Shown: positions 1-8,320 of the stretch, piece by piece
How positions within the stretch are numbered: position 1 is the first letter of the stretch
How the letters are laid out: each line of letters begins with the position of its first letter
DNA from: Rhodobacteraceae bacterium WD3A24
GTDB lineage: Bacteria; Pseudomonadota; Alphaproteobacteria; Rhodobacterales; Rhodobacteraceae
Length of the DNA stretch: 64,000 nt
Assembly (NCBI GenBank): GCA_002967695.1
Contig: PUHN01000013.1
Span: 1-64,000, forward strand
Reading direction: 5' to 3'
The notes under the pieces: model-generated
What the model was told of the DNA's origin: nothing
The model's database searches: none
The model's input: the letters and a program-made list of their open reading frames with translations, nothing else
Position numbers and translations under genes: made by a program

Positions 1-347
1 CGGCCGCGCCGGCGGCGTCGGGTCCAGCCCAGCAGCCGCGCGGCAAACGGGCGAGCAAGCCCGCCGGGGGCGTCGGCGCGGCGGCACGGCGCGCGGCATC
101 GGCCGGCCGCGACGGGCTGAGCTTTACCGAGCGTCACCGCCTCGACACCCTTCCCGGCGAGATCGAGCGGCTCGAGCGCGAGATCGCAAGGCTCGAGGAG
201 TTGCTGTCCGACCCCGAGCTTTACAGCCGCGAGCCGGTCAAGTTCGCCAAGGCGACCGAGGCGCTCACCGCGCGGCAGGAGGCGCTCGCGCAGGCCGAGA
301 GCGACTGGCTCGACCTCGCCGAGCGGGCCGAGAAGGCGCAGGGCTGA
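1..347 (+). CDS. ABC-F family ATPase, C-terminal end (partial)
   Basis: The reading frame is open from the window edge (codons in phase with position 3) to a TGA at 345-347. The visible 114 residues are a basic Ala/Pro/Lys/Arg-rich linker, then a helical segment with heptad-like charged pattern (LPGEIERLEREIARLEELL, later ARQEALAQAESDW). A basic linker followed by a C-terminal coiled coil is the usual end of Uup/ABC-F ATPases, soluble ribosome- or DNA-associated ATPases with two nucleotide-binding domains. Both ATPase domains would lie upstream of the window, so the family rests on this tail only. The paralogue (Uup, EttA-like or other) cannot be told from this part. Confidence 0.7.
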   Translation, partial: AAPAASGPAQQPRGKRASKPAGGVGAAARRAASAGRDGLSFTERHRLDTLPGEIERLEREIARLEELLSDPELYSREPVKFAKATEALTARQEALAQAESDWLDLAERAEKAQG

Positions 348-353
348 GCGCGC

Positions 354-383
354 TTGACAGGGGCAGGGCCGGGCGCGCAATCT
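354..383 (+). promoter_or_regulatory. Candidate sigma-70 promoter for the small secreted protein
   Basis: TTGACA at 354-359, an 18-bp spacer and CAATCT at 378-383 begin just after the ABC-F stop. The predicted start of transcription near 390 would give a leader of about 30 nt that includes the GAGGGG ribosome-binding site. The -35 is perfect and the -10 is weak. Confidence 0.4.
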
Positions 384-418
384 GAGCGCGCGCGCGTTTT
401 TTCATGACGAGGGGTTAC

Positions 419-829
419 ATGTTTCGCTTTGCATTTTCGCGCGCCATCGCGGCCGCGCTGCTCCTGGGCTTCGCCACGTTCGCCGCGCAGGCGCAGAAGG
501 ACGACTCCGGGATTCTGGGCGGCTACGATCTCTGGATCGGCCAGCAGGACCTCTACAACTCGCGGGGCGAGCGGCTGACCGAATTCTGGCAAGTGATCCG
601 GCAGGATCGCGCCAATTACCACCGATTCGGCCGGGGCGACCCGCAGGATGACTGGGATCCGTATTTCGCCGACGCCGGGAACCGCGCCTGGCTGGAGCGG
701 TCTTTGCAGGGCATGACGATCAGCGATGCGGCCGAGAGCCGGATTCTGTCCGGCAATGTTCGGGTCCGGCTGGAACTGCGCGGGGTCGGCGACAGGCTGA
801 CCGGCGTCGCTCTGGCCGTCTACGACTAG
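419..829 (+). CDS. Small secreted protein of unknown function
   Basis: 136 residues. The start at 419 is preferred over the in-frame ATG at 404 because GAGGGG lies 6 nt before it. It opens with a typical Sec signal peptide (MFRFAFSRAIAAALLLGF, cleavage likely after AQA), so the mature protein of about 110 residues should be periplasmic or exported. The mature part is rich in Asp, Trp and Arg (GGYDLWIGQQDLYNS) and has no cysteine, so no disulfide or lipid anchor. I recognise no domain and assign no function. It probably has its own promoter at 354-383. Confidence 0.72.
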   Translation: MFRFAFSRAIAAALLLGFATFAAQAQKDDSGILGGYDLWIGQQDLYNSRGERLTEFWQVIRQDRANYHRFGRGDPQDDWDPYFADAGNRAWLERSLQGMTISDAAESRILSGNVRVRLELRGVGDRLTGVALAVYD

Positions 830-1021
830 AGGAATGCGCGCTGCGGCCGGACCAGCGTCCCGAGCCACCCGGCCCGGTCGATGACGCGGGCAGGTGGCGC
901 GGCTCGGCCGGCCCGGAGCGGCACCGGGAATCTTCCGAACCCGCTAGTGATTCAGCCCCGTGTGCCCTAGGTTCGCCGCGGCGCCCCGCCCGGTGGGGCC
1001 GGCAGGCTTTCGAGGGAGCAC

Positions 1022-2032
1022 ATGAGACGGGTTCTGATCACCGGCACGGCCGGTTTCATCGGCTTTCATCTGGCCCGGCACATGCTGGCCGCCGGGGCCG
1101 AGGTGCACGGCTTCGACGGGATGACCGACTATTACGATCCCGTGCTCAAGCGCCGGCGTCACCAGATGCTGCTGCAGTCGCCGGGTTTCACCGCGACCGA
1201 GGCGATGCTGGAGGACAGCGCCGCGCTCGACACGGCCGCCGATGCCTTCGCGCCCGACGTCATCATCCATCTCGCCGCGCAGGCGGGCGTGCGCTACAGC
1301 CTGGAGAATCCGCGCGCCTATATCGACAGCAACGTGGTGGGCAGCTTCAACGTGCTGGAGGCGGCGCGGCGGCTTGGCGTGCGCCATCTTCTGATGGCCT
1401 CGACCAGCTCGGTCTACGGCGCCAATGAGGACATCCCCTTTCGCGAAACCGACAAGGCCGATACCCAGCTTACCATCTACGCCGCCACCAAGAAGGCGGG
1501 CGAGAGCATGGCGCACGCCTATGCCCATCTGCACGCCATCCCCACGACGATGTTCCGTTTCTTCACCGTCTACGGGCCGTGGGGGCGGCCCGACATGGCC
1601 TATTACAAGTTCGCCCGCGCGATCACCGAAGGCCGGCCCATCGACATCTACAATCACGGCGAGATGTATCGCGATTTCACCTATGTCGACGATCTGGTGC
1701 GCGCCATCGGGCTGCTCGTCGAGGCGGTGCCCGAACGCCCCGCCAGCCGCGCCGTGCCCGAAGGCGACAGCCTCAGCCCCGTCGCGCCGTTCCGCGTGGT
1801 CAATATCGGCAACTCGCGCAAGGAGAAGCTGACCGATTTCATCGACGCGCTCGAACAGGCGCTGGGCCGGCGCGCGATCCGCAACTACATGGACATGCAG
1901 CCCGGCGACGTGCCCGCCACATGGGCCGATGCGAGCCTGTTGCAGCGGCTCACCGGCTACCGCACGCAGACCGACATGCATGCCGGCGTGGCCCGTTTCG
2001 TGGAGTGGTTTCGCGATTACCACGGGGCATGA
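1022..2032 (+). CDS. NAD-dependent epimerase, UDP-glucuronate 4-epimerase type
   Basis: 336 residues, extended short-chain dehydrogenase/reductase. The N-terminal Rossmann motif GTAGFIG (residues about 8-14) binds NAD, and STSSVYG plus the catalytic YAATK (Tyr153) form the active site. The closest family pattern is UDP-glucuronate 4-epimerase, which interconverts UDP-glucuronate and UDP-galacturonate for capsule or LPS sugars: [24 protein letters not shown] and the C-terminal GDVPATWAD are characteristic. Start ATG follows GAGGGAG. No glycosyltransferases are adjacent, so the target polysaccharide is unknown. The sugar specificity is inferred from motifs. Confidence 0.88.
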   Translation: MRRVLITGTAGFIGFHLARHMLAAGAEVHGFDGMTDYYDPVLKRRRHQMLLQSPGFTATEAMLEDSAALDTAADAFAPDVIIHLAAQAGVRYSLENPRAYIDSNVVGSFNVLEAARRLGVRHLLMASTSSVYGANEDIPFRETDKADTQLTIYAATKKAGESMAHAYAHLHAIPTTMFRFFTVYGPWGRPDMAYYKFARAITEGRPIDIYNHGEMYRDFTYVDDLVRAIGLLVEAVPERPASRAVPEGDSLSPVAPFRVVNIGNSRKEKLTDFIDALEQALGRRAIRNYMDMQPGDVPATWADASLLQRLTGYRTQTDMHAGVARFVEWFRDYHGA

Positions 2033-2054
2033 GGCGCGTCCGACCGGGGGCAAA

Positions 2055-2085
2055 TGAAAAGGGCCGCGCCCGAAGACGCGGCCCC
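2055..2085 (-). terminator. Intrinsic terminator of rpmG
   Basis: Read on the minus strand, GGGCCGCG, an 8-nt UUCG-containing loop and CGCGGCCC form a perfect 8-bp GC stem (2061-2084) followed at once by TTTTCATTT. It lies 25 bp past the rpmG stop. The other strand has no T-run, so it should act mainly on rpmG transcripts. Confidence 0.8.
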
Positions 2086-2109
2086 CAAGCCCGATCGGGC
2101 GGGCGAAGG

Positions 2110-2277
2110 CTACTTGATCTTGCCTTCCTTGTACTCGACATGCTTGCGCGCGACGGGGTCGTATTTGCGCATGGTCATCTTCTCGGTCATCGTGCGGGCG
2201 TTTTTCTTGGTCACATAGAAGTGCCCGGTGCCCGCCGTCGAGTTCAGTCGGATCTTGATCGTCGTCGGCTTCGCCAT
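2110..2277 (-). CDS. rpmG: 50S ribosomal protein L33
   Basis: 55 residues, too short for many ORF filters but unmistakable: [18 protein letters not shown], then [16 protein letters not shown] and [20 protein letters not shown] at the C-terminus. This is the cysteine-free (C-minus) L33 used by Proteobacteria, lacking the CxxC zinc ribbon. It binds 23S rRNA near the E site. GGAGTGGGA precedes the ATG. It is monocistronic: own promoter at 2339-2366 and an intrinsic terminator at 2055-2085. Confidence 0.97.
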   Translation of the reverse strand: MAKPTTIKIRLNSTAGTGHFYVTKKNARTMTEKMTMRKYDPVARKHVEYKEGKIK

Positions 2278-2338
2278 GTCTTCCCACTCCTGCAGGCAGG
2301 CAGCGTGCCGGGCCGCCCGCGAAATTCGTCAGGCCCGC

Positions 2339-2366
2339 CTTTTACGCACGGGGCGCGCGGTGTCAA
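2339..2366 (-). promoter_or_regulatory. Promoter of rpmG
   Basis: On the minus strand a perfect TTGACA (2366-2361), a 16-bp spacer and TAAAAG (2344-2339) point to transcription starting about 55 nt before the rpmG ATG. It lies between the RNase P RNA 3' end and rpmG. Confidence 0.6.
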
Positions 2367-2419
2367 CCGCGAAGGCGGCCGCGCGGCCCTTTCGCCGGGC
2401 CGGCTGCGGCGAATGTCGT

Positions 2420-2800
2420 GCGCGGACGGCCTGTAAGCCGGATTCTGTCGAGGGCCGCGATTGCCGCCCCCGGACGGCCATTCATCTTGCCCCGTCATTG
2501 CTGGCGGGGTCGTGCTGCCAACCCGGGCCTCGGGCTGAAGCGTCCCTGCGGGCCGTGACCCGCGTGAGGCCCCTATTCGGCATTGCTCCCGGTGGGGCTT
2601 GCCGTGCCGGTGCTGTTGCCAGCCCCGCGGTGGGCTCTTACTCCACCGTTTCACCCTTGCCCGGCCCGCGGGCCGGGCGGTCTGTTTTCTGCGGCGCTTT
2701 CCCTCGGGTTTCCCCGGCCGGGCGTTACCCGGCACCGTCGCCTCATGGAGTCCGGACTTTCCTCACCCCGCCGGGGTGCGGCCGTCCGGCCATCCGCGCA
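2420..2800 (-). ncRNA. rnpB: RNase P RNA (class A)
   Basis: Catalytic RNA of RNase P, which removes 5' leaders from tRNA precursors with the protein RnpA. On the minus strand the universally conserved GAGGAAAGTCCGGACTCC block lies near 2745-2765, GGGTGAAACGGTGGAGTAAGA near 2640-2660 and the 3' block ACAGAATCCGGCTTACAGG near 2433-2452. Outer helix P1 is visible as TGCGCGGATGGCC (2800-2788) pairing with GGCCGTCCGCGCA at the 3' end. Ends are set from P1 and are good to a few bases. The 5' end abuts the stop codon of the upstream amidase gene, so the promoter must lie inside that gene. Confidence 0.95.
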
Positions 2801-3499
2801 TCACCGCAGGTAGGGTGCGTCCGCGTTCGCGTCAACCGGAAAGCGCCGCGCCAGATCGGCGGCGCGCGCCATGTCGGCGGGCGCCAGCGGCCCACGGCCC
2901 CAGGGACGGAAGCGCGCGCGAAACGCCGCGAGGCGGCGCGCGGCGCCGGCGGGCGGATAGCCGATGCGGGTCAGCGCGTCGGCGAAGGCGGCCGCGTCGG
3001 GGCGCGCGCCGTCTGCGGCGGCGTCGGACCACACGGCAAGATCACGCCGCGCGAGGCGGCGCCAGTCGAAGCGGGGTCCGGGATCGTCCTTGCGTTCGGG
3101 GGCCATGTCGGCATGGCCGATGATGCGCGCGGGCGATATCGCCCAGCGGCGCATGACCGCCTCGAGCAGCCGCTCCAGCGCGGTCATCTGCGGCTCGGGA
3201 AAGGGCGCCGCCCCGGTATTGGCCAGCTCGATGCCCACCGAGCGCGAATTGACATCGCTCACCGCGCCCCAGGCGCCCGCCCCGGCATGCCAGGCGCGGC
3301 GTTCCTCGGCGACAAGGGCCAGCACCCTGCCGTCCTCGGTGATGAGGTAATGCGCCGAGACCTCCGCGGCCGGATCGCACAGCCGCGCCAGCGCGGCGGC
3401 CGCGGTGGCCATGCCGGTGTAGTGGATCACCGCCATGTCGGGCAGGGCACCCCCGCGCCGGTCGGATTGATTGGGCGATGGGTGCGGCGTGATCGCCAT
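2801..3499 (-). CDS. N-acetylmuramoyl-L-alanine amidase, AmpD/Amidase_2 family
   Basis: 232 residues. Amidase_2 zinc hydrolases cut the amide between MurNAc and L-Ala in peptidoglycan or its recycled fragments. Visible features are AVIHYTGM (first zinc His), VSAHYLITEDGRV, RRAWHAGAGAWG, SVGIELAN, and IIGHADMAPERKDDPGPRFDW with the second zinc His and the Asp of the third-ligand region. There is no signal peptide, which fits cytosolic AmpD-type recycling. The C-terminal ~60 residues (GYPPAGAARRLAAFRARFRP) resemble a peptidoglycan-binding helical segment. The start is chosen at 3499 because the ATG overlaps the upstream lipoprotein stop as ATGA, so translation is probably coupled. Confidence 0.88.
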   Translation of the reverse strand: MAITPHPSPNQSDRRGGALPDMAVIHYTGMATAAAALARLCDPAAEVSAHYLITEDGRVLALVAEERRAWHAGAGAWGAVSDVNSRSVGIELANTGAAPFPEPQMTALERLLEAVMRRWAISPARIIGHADMAPERKDDPGPRFDWRRLARRDLAVWSDAAADGARPDAAAFADALTRIGYPPAGAARRLAAFRARFRPWGRGPLAPADMARAADLARRFPVDANADAPYLR

Positions 3500-4149
3500 C
3501 ACTGCGACGTGCGGGCCGCCGCGCGATAGGGGGCGGGATCCCACCAGCAGGCATAGCCGTCGCCGTCGGGGTCGAGATTGCCGGGGTCGCGCTCGGGGCC
3601 GCCGCGGCTCAGGAACGTCTCCTGCGCCTCGTCCTGGCTGCGGAACCCGGCGCAGTTCGACTGCCAGTTGGTCAAGTGGAACGGAAAGCGGCTGTAGCGC
3701 TCCTCGCCGATGGGGTGGGAGGTGCGCAGCGCGAAGGCGACCACGCTGGGCGCGCCGTCCTGCCCGGAATCGGGCAGGTCGGTGGGCTGGACCTCGCGAT
3801 ACTGCGCGCGCTGCTGCTCCAGGCGCTCGCGGTCGCTTTCAAGCGTCTCGCGCTCGGCGACGGCCTCGAAATCCTGACTGTCGGAGACCGCGCCGCCGCC
3901 TGCGGCCCCCTCATCGCCGGGCGTCCCGATCCCGTCGATGGCCGATAACGGCGCGCCGGGCTGTTGCTGGGGCTGCTGCTGCTGGGGCTGCTGCGTCTGC
4001 TGCGCCCCGCGCGCGGCTTCGGACTGTGCCTCGCGCTCGCGCATGTAGCGGCCGTACTCGCCAAAGCCCACACCGGCGCCCGAGTCGGGAATCCGTGGGC
4101 TGCACGCAACGAGCAGGGCCAGCCCGACCAGGGACAGAAGAAACCGCAT
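3499..4149 (-). CDS. Lipoprotein with Gln-rich linker and Excalibur-like C-terminus
   Basis: 216 residues. Start 4149 is chosen because it puts a lipoprotein signal (MRFLLSLVGLALLVAC, lipobox LVAC) at the N-terminus. Then come a charged helix, a Gln/Pro tract (about QQPQQQQPQQQPG), an acidic coiled stretch (ESDRERLEQQRAQYREVQ), and a C-terminal module of about 70 residues with two cysteines ending DPDGDGYACWWDP. DxDGDGxxC is the signature of the Excalibur calcium-binding domain. Likely anchored in the envelope and made with the downstream amidase (ATGA overlap), suggesting a cell-wall role; that role is inference. The CAG-rich tract could slip in replication. Confidence 0.8.
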   Translation of the reverse strand: MRFLLSLVGLALLVACSPRIPDSGAGVGFGEYGRYMREREAQSEAARGAQQTQQPQQQQPQQQPGAPLSAIDGIGTPGDEGAAGGGAVSDSQDFEAVAERETLESDRERLEQQRAQYREVQPTDLPDSGQDGAPSVVAFALRTSHPIGEERYSRFPFHLTNWQSNCAGFRSQDEAQETFLSRGGPERDPGNLDPDGDGYACWWDPAPYRAAARTSQ

Positions 4150-4181
4150 CGAATGCCTCGGATTGTTGCCTGCGCCGGAAG

Positions 4182-5669
4182 CTACCACCATTTTTCGGGC
4201 TTGGAAACAAAGCCCGCCGCGCTTTCCAGCGCATGCGCGGTATTCAGCAGATCGCCCTCTTCCCAGGGGTGACCGATGAGCTGAAGCCCCAGCGGCAGGC
4301 CGCCGGAATCGAGCCCGGCGGGCACCGAGATGCCCGGAAGACCGGCGAGGTTGGTGGGCACGGTGAAGACGTCGTTGAGATACATCTGCACCGGGTCGGC
4401 CTCGGACATCTCGCCCAACGCGAAGGCCGGCGAGGGCGTGGCCGGGGTCAGGATGGCGTCCACGCCGGCCGCGAAGGCCTGTTCGAAATCGCGCTTGATC
4501 AGCGTGCGCACCTTGCGCGCCTTGTTGTAATAGGCGTCGTAGAACCCCGCCGAGAGCACATAGGTGCCGATCATCACGCGGCGCTGGACTTCCTTGCCGA
4601 AGCCCTCGGCGCGGGTCTTCTCGTACATCTCGGTGATGCCGTCGCCCTGGGCGAGCGTGGCGCGGTGGCCGTAGCGGACCCCGTCATAGCGCGCGAGGTT
4701 CGACGATGCCTCGGCGGGGGCGATCACGTAATAGGCGGGCAGGGCGTATTTCGTGTGCGGCAGCGAGATATCGACGATCTCGGCGCCCGCGTCACGCAGC
4801 ATCTCGGCGCCCTTGTGCCAGAGCGTCTCGATCTCGGCGGGCATGCCCTCCATGCGGTATTCGCGCGGCACGCCGATCTTCTTGCCGCGGATGTCGCCGG
4901 TCAGCATGGCCTCGAAATCGGGAACGGGGATGTCGGCCGAGGTCGAATCCTTCGAATCGTGGCCGGCCATCGCGCCCAGCATGATCGCCGCGTCGCGCAC
5001 GCTGCGCGTCATCGGCCCGGCCTGATCGAGCGAGGAGGCAAACGCCACGATCCCCCAGCGCGAGCAGCGGCCATAGGTGGGCTTGAGCCCCACCGTGCCG
5101 GTGAAGGCCGCGGGCTGACGGATCGAGCCGCCGGTGTCGGTGCCGGTGGCCCCTGCGCACAGCCGCGCGGCCACCGCCGCGGCCGAGCCGCCCGACGAGC
5201 CCCCGGGCGTCAGCGGCGTGTTGTCGCCGGTGCGGCGCCACGGATTGACGGCGTCGCCATAGGTGCTGGTCTCGTTCGACGAGCCCATCGCGAACTCGTC
5301 CATGTTCAGCTTGCCCAGCATCACCGCGCCCGCGTCCCACAGGTTCTGCGTCACGGTGGATTCGTATTCGGGGCGGAAGCCGTCGAGGATGAACGAAGCC
5401 GCCTGGCTCTCCACGCCCCGGGTGCAGAACAGATCCTTCACGCCCACCGGGATGCCGCACATCGCCGGGGCGTCGCCCGCCGCGCGCCGTGCGTCGGCGG
5501 CGCGGGCCTGTTCCATCGCGCGCTCGGGCGTGGGGCGGATGAAGACGTTGAGCGCGCCCGCGCCCTCGATCGCACCGAGGCTCGCCTCGGTCAGCTCCGC
5601 CGAGGTCACGTCGCCGCGGGCAAGCGCGTCGCGGGCCTCGGCGATGGTCAGATCGGTCAGTTCGCTCAT
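4182..5669 (-). CDS. gatA: Asp-tRNA(Asn)/Glu-tRNA(Gln) amidotransferase subunit A
   Basis: 495 residues, full length. Amidase-signature enzyme of GatCAB that hydrolyses glutamine and passes ammonia to GatB to amidate misacylated Glu-tRNA(Gln) or Asp-tRNA(Asn). The Ser-cisSer-Lys triad is visible: Lys in IPVGVKDLF, cis-Ser in [15 protein letters not shown] and the nucleophile Ser in [13 protein letters not shown]. Start overlaps the gatC stop as ATGA. gatB is not in this window, which is common because gatB often sits elsewhere. Confidence 0.97.
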   Translation of the reverse strand: MSELTDLTIAEARDALARGDVTSAELTEASLGAIEGAGALNVFIRPTPERAMEQARAADARRAAGDAPAMCGIPVGVKDLFCTRGVESQAASFILDGFRPEYESTVTQNLWDAGAVMLGKLNMDEFAMGSSNETSTYGDAVNPWRRTGDNTPLTPGGSSGGSAAAVAARLCAGATGTDTGGSIRQPAAFTGTVGLKPTYGRCSRWGIVAFASSLDQAGPMTRSVRDAAIMLGAMAGHDSKDSTSADIPVPDFEAMLTGDIRGKKIGVPREYRMEGMPAEIETLWHKGAEMLRDAGAEIVDISLPHTKYALPAYYVIAPAEASSNLARYDGVRYGHRATLAQGDGITEMYEKTRAEGFGKEVQRRVMIGTYVLSAGFYDAYYNKARKVRTLIKRDFEQAFAAGVDAILTPATPSPAFALGEMSEADPVQMYLNDVFTVPTNLAGLPGISVPAGLDSGGLPLGLQLIGHPWEEGDLLNTAHALESAAGFVSKPEKWW

Positions 5670-5956
5670 TCGACCACCTTGGGAACGGCAAAGAAGCCCT
5701 CGCGCGCGTCGGGGGCGTTGGAGAGAATGCGCCCGGCCATCTCGCCCTCGGTGACGACATCCTCGCGGCGCTTGAGCCGCATCGGCGTGACGCTGGTCAT
5801 CGGCGCGACGCCGGTGACATCGACCTCGCCGAGCTGTTCCATGAAGTCGAGAATGCCGGAAAGTTCTCCGGCGAGGGCGGGCAGGTCATCATCGGGCACC
5901 GCGATGCGCGCAAGCTTCGCCACGCGGCGGGCGGTTTCGGTGTCGATCCGGGACAT
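5666..5956 (-). CDS. gatC: Asp-tRNA(Asn)/Glu-tRNA(Gln) amidotransferase subunit C
   Basis: 96 residues, typical size. GatC wraps around GatA and GatB and stabilises the complex. Recognisable by [13 protein letters not shown] at the start, [19 protein letters not shown] in the middle, and REDVVTEGE with the C-terminal [14 protein letters not shown]. First gene of the gatC-gatA operon and translationally coupled to gatA. Confidence 0.96.
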   Translation of the reverse strand: MSRIDTETARRVAKLARIAVPDDDLPALAGELSGILDFMEQLGEVDVTGVAPMTSVTPMRLKRREDVVTEGEMAGRILSNAPDAREGFFAVPKVVE

Positions 5957-6060
5957 GGGCCACTCCGTCTTGCGGTCGGGCGGTGTTTAGCCGCGCGCGG
6001 GCCGGCCTGCAAGCGGGGCGCGCGTCTGCGCGCGGCGGCCGGGGCACGCGCATTGGCGAT

Positions 6061-6088
6061 TTGCCCCGCCGCGTTGGGGCGTTACACT
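6061..6088 (+). promoter_or_regulatory. Candidate promoter of the UPF0173 hydrolase gene
   Basis: TTGCCC (6061-6066), a 16-bp spacer and TACACT (6083-6088) place transcription start near 6095, leaving a short leader with GGGAGAAG ahead of the ATG at 6119. Confidence 0.5.
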
Positions 6089-6118
6089 TTGCCGCGACAC
6101 AAGTTAGGGAGAAGTGCG

Positions 6119-6811
6119 ATGAAAATCACATGGCTGGGCCATTCGGGCTTTCGCATCGAGATCGGCGAGCGGAGGCTGTTGATCGACCCGTGGGTGACGG
6201 GCAACCCCGTCTTCCCCGAGGAGCGGCGCGCGGAAGCGATCGCGGGGGCGACCGACATCCTGCTCAGCCACGGCCATTTCGACCATATCAACGACGCCGG
6301 CGCGATCGCCAAGGAGCTCGACATCGCCGTGCTCGGCAAGCCCGAACTCGCCGGCTGGCTGGAACAACAGCACGGCATTCAGGCCACCGGGTTCAACAAC
6401 GGCGGCACGGTGGCGCTGGGCGATGTCAATGTCACCCTGGTCTCGGCGACGCATTCCTCCTCGGCGCAGAGCGAGGCCGGGCCGGTCTATCTGGGCACCG
6501 AGGCGGGTTTCATGATCGAGCATGATAGCCGGACCATCTATTTCTCGGGCGACACCGACGTGATGGCCGACATGGGTGTGTTCGAGGAGCTCCATCACCC
6601 CGAGATCGGCCTGCTGGCCGCGGGCGGGCATTTCACCATGGACATGAGGCGCGCCGCTTTCGCCGCCAAGCGGTTTTTCAACTTCAAGACGGTGATCCCG
6701 TGCCACTACAAGACCTTCCCGTTGCTGGAGCAGTCGGCCGAGCCGATGCGCGCGGCGCTGCCGGGGGTGGATGTGCGCACGCCCGAGGTGCTGGAGACGA
6801 TCGAACTCTAG
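6119..6811 (+). CDS. Metal-dependent hydrolase, UPF0173 (YtkL-type) metallo-beta-lactamase fold
   Basis: 230 residues. Metallo-beta-lactamase superfamily signature HGHFDHIND binds two metal ions; other metal residues are in SATHSSSA, FSGDTDVM and the C-terminal IPCHYKTFP. The start MKITWLGHSGFRIE and the motif GGHFTMD are typical of the UPF0173 group, whose physiological substrate is unknown. No signal peptide, so cytosolic. Start 6119 follows GGGAGAAG; an upstream in-frame start at 6053 would add unrelated residues and lie inside the candidate promoter. Its stop shares a CTAG with the convergent guanine deaminase gene. Confidence 0.9.
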   Translation: MKITWLGHSGFRIEIGERRLLIDPWVTGNPVFPEERRAEAIAGATDILLSHGHFDHINDAGAIAKELDIAVLGKPELAGWLEQQHGIQATGFNNGGTVALGDVNVTLVSATHSSSAQSEAGPVYLGTEAGFMIEHDSRTIYFSGDTDVMADMGVFEELHHPEIGLLAAGGHFTMDMRRAAFAAKRFFNFKTVIPCHYKTFPLLEQSAEPMRAALPGVDVRTPEVLETIEL

Positions 6812-8100
6812 GCCGGCCGCGCGCCGGGGCGGCCGGCGATCCAGACATCGCGGATGGCGCGGTCGTCGCCCATCATGATGGTGGGAAAGAGCGCCTCCCA
6901 GAAATCCTCGGCGCGCGCGGCACGCTGGGCGATGGCGGGGGTGGAGGCGAGGTCGATGATGGCGAGGTCGGCCTCCATCCCCACGGCCAGATTGCCGATA
7001 TGGGCGTCGAGATGCAGTGCCTTGGCGGCACCTCGGGTGGCCAGCCACCACAGCTGGGCGGGGTGGAGCGCCGTGCCGCGCAGCTGGCCGATCTCGTAGG
7101 CCGCCGCCATCGTGCGCAGCATCGAGAAGGACGAGCCGCCGCCCGTGTCGGTTGCCAGCCCGAGCGTGATGCCCTCGGCCTTGAGCCCGGCCACGTCGCA
7201 CAGCCCCGAGCCGATGAAGGTGTTCGATGTCGGGCAGTGGGCCACCGCCGCGCCCGCCTCGGCCAGCCGCGCGCGCTCGCGGTCGGTCAGGTGGATGGCG
7301 TGGCCGTAGACCGCGCGCGAACCGATCAGGCCAAAGCGCTCATAGACGTCGAGATAGTCGCGCGCCTCGGGAAACAGCTCGGCCACCCAGGCGATCTCGT
7401 CGGGCTGCTCGGACAGGTGGGTCTGCATCAGGCAGTCGGGATGGGCCGCCCACAGCGCGCCCATCGCCGCGAGCTGGTCGCGGCTCGATGTCGGGGCGAA
7501 GCGCGGCGTGACGACATAGGACAGTCGGCCCTGCCCGTGCCAGCGCTCCAGCAGGGCGCGGCTCTTGTCGTAAGCGCTCTGGGCGGTGTCGCACAGCTCT
7601 TCCGGGGCGTTGCGGTCCATCGCCGTGCGCCCGCCCAGCGCGCGCAGGCCGCGCCTGTGGGCCTCGGCGAAATAGGCCTCCACGCTGGCGGGGTGACTTG
7701 TGCAGTAGCTGCAGCTCGTGGTGGTGCCGTGCGAGAGCGCGAGATCGAAATAGGTCCGCGCCGTCGCCGCGGCATGGGCCGGATCGGCAAAGCGTGCCTC
7801 CTCGGGGAAGGTGTAGCTGTCCAGCCAGTCGATCAGCCGCTTGCCCCAGCTCGCCACGATCGCGGTCTGCGGGTAGTGGACATGGGCGTCGATGAAGCCC
7901 GCCGTGATCAGCGCTTCGCCATGGTCGTGAACGCGCGCGCCCGGATGGGCCGCGCGCAGCGCGTCGGCCGGCCCGGTCGCCGCGATCCGCCCGCCACGCA
8001 CGAGCACGCCGCCACGGCTCTCGTGGTGTGCGGCCGTCGGCCCCTCGTCGAAGGGATCGCCGTGGAAGGCAAGGGTCTGCCCCAGGATCAGGTCGGCCAT
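6808..8100 (-). CDS. guaD: Guanine deaminase
   Basis: 430 residues. Zinc amidohydrolase converting guanine to xanthine and ammonia in purine catabolism. Family marks: first metal His pair in GFIDAHVHYPQ, CSYCTS and NAPEEL of the substrate pocket, TPRFAPTSS, the metal His in QTHLSEQPDEI, YGHAIHLT, and the late ATDTGGGSSFSML. Length matches bacterial GuaD. No other purine degradation genes are adjacent. Convergent with the UPF0173 gene, sharing a 4-bp CTAG. Confidence 0.93.
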   Translation of the reverse strand: MADLILGQTLAFHGDPFDEGPTAAHHESRGGVLVRGGRIAATGPADALRAAHPGARVHDHGEALITAGFIDAHVHYPQTAIVASWGKRLIDWLDSYTFPEEARFADPAHAAATARTYFDLALSHGTTTSCSYCTSHPASVEAYFAEAHRRGLRALGGRTAMDRNAPEELCDTAQSAYDKSRALLERWHGQGRLSYVVTPRFAPTSSRDQLAAMGALWAAHPDCLMQTHLSEQPDEIAWVAELFPEARDYLDVYERFGLIGSRAVYGHAIHLTDRERARLAEAGAAVAHCPTSNTFIGSGLCDVAGLKAEGITLGLATDTGGGSSFSMLRTMAAAYEIGQLRGTALHPAQLWWLATRGAAKALHLDAHIGNLAVGMEADLAIIDLASTPAIAQRAARAEDFWEALFPTIMMGDDRAIRDVWIAGRPGARPA

Positions 8101-8159
8101 GCGGGAATCTCCATCGGCGTCGCGGGCCGGGCACCATAATTGCGCCGTGCGGGGAACGA

Positions 8160-8312
8160 AAGTGCCGGCGGTGGGTGCAGGGCCTCTCGCGCAGGAGAAA
8201 GGTCAACCCTTGCGGGTGATGCAGGGCTGTGAAATGGTTTGCGGGCGCGCGAGAGCGGATCGGCGGGTCCGGGCAGGGACGGGCGGCAAAGCGCCCGGAA
8301 TTCAGGATGATC
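8160..8312 (+). ncRNA. ssrS: Probable 6S RNA
   Basis: The 220 bp between guaD and the 5-formyl-THF cyclo-ligase gene has no convincing coding start but is structured: CTCTCGCGC near 8180-8190 pairs perfectly with GCGCGAGAG near 8247-8256, enclosing internal-loop sequence with a smaller hairpin (CCCTTGC and GCAGGG). In Proteobacteria 6S RNA, which binds the sigma-70 holoenzyme in stationary phase, is typically encoded just upstream of this cyclo-ligase gene (ygfA/fau). Identification rests on position plus the stem-bubble-stem shape; exact ends are uncertain. Confidence 0.55.
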
Positions 8313-8320
8313 CGAACACG

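Noticed and set aside
2228-3529. Long plus-strand open frames across rpmG, RNase P RNA and the amidase
   Set aside because: They lie antisense to well-recognised features; long false frames are expected at this GC content.
8099-8320. N-terminal extension of the 5-formyl-THF cyclo-ligase frame
   Set aside because: The extension adds about 74 residues not found in the family and covers the structured 6S-like region. ATG at 8321 gives the expected length.
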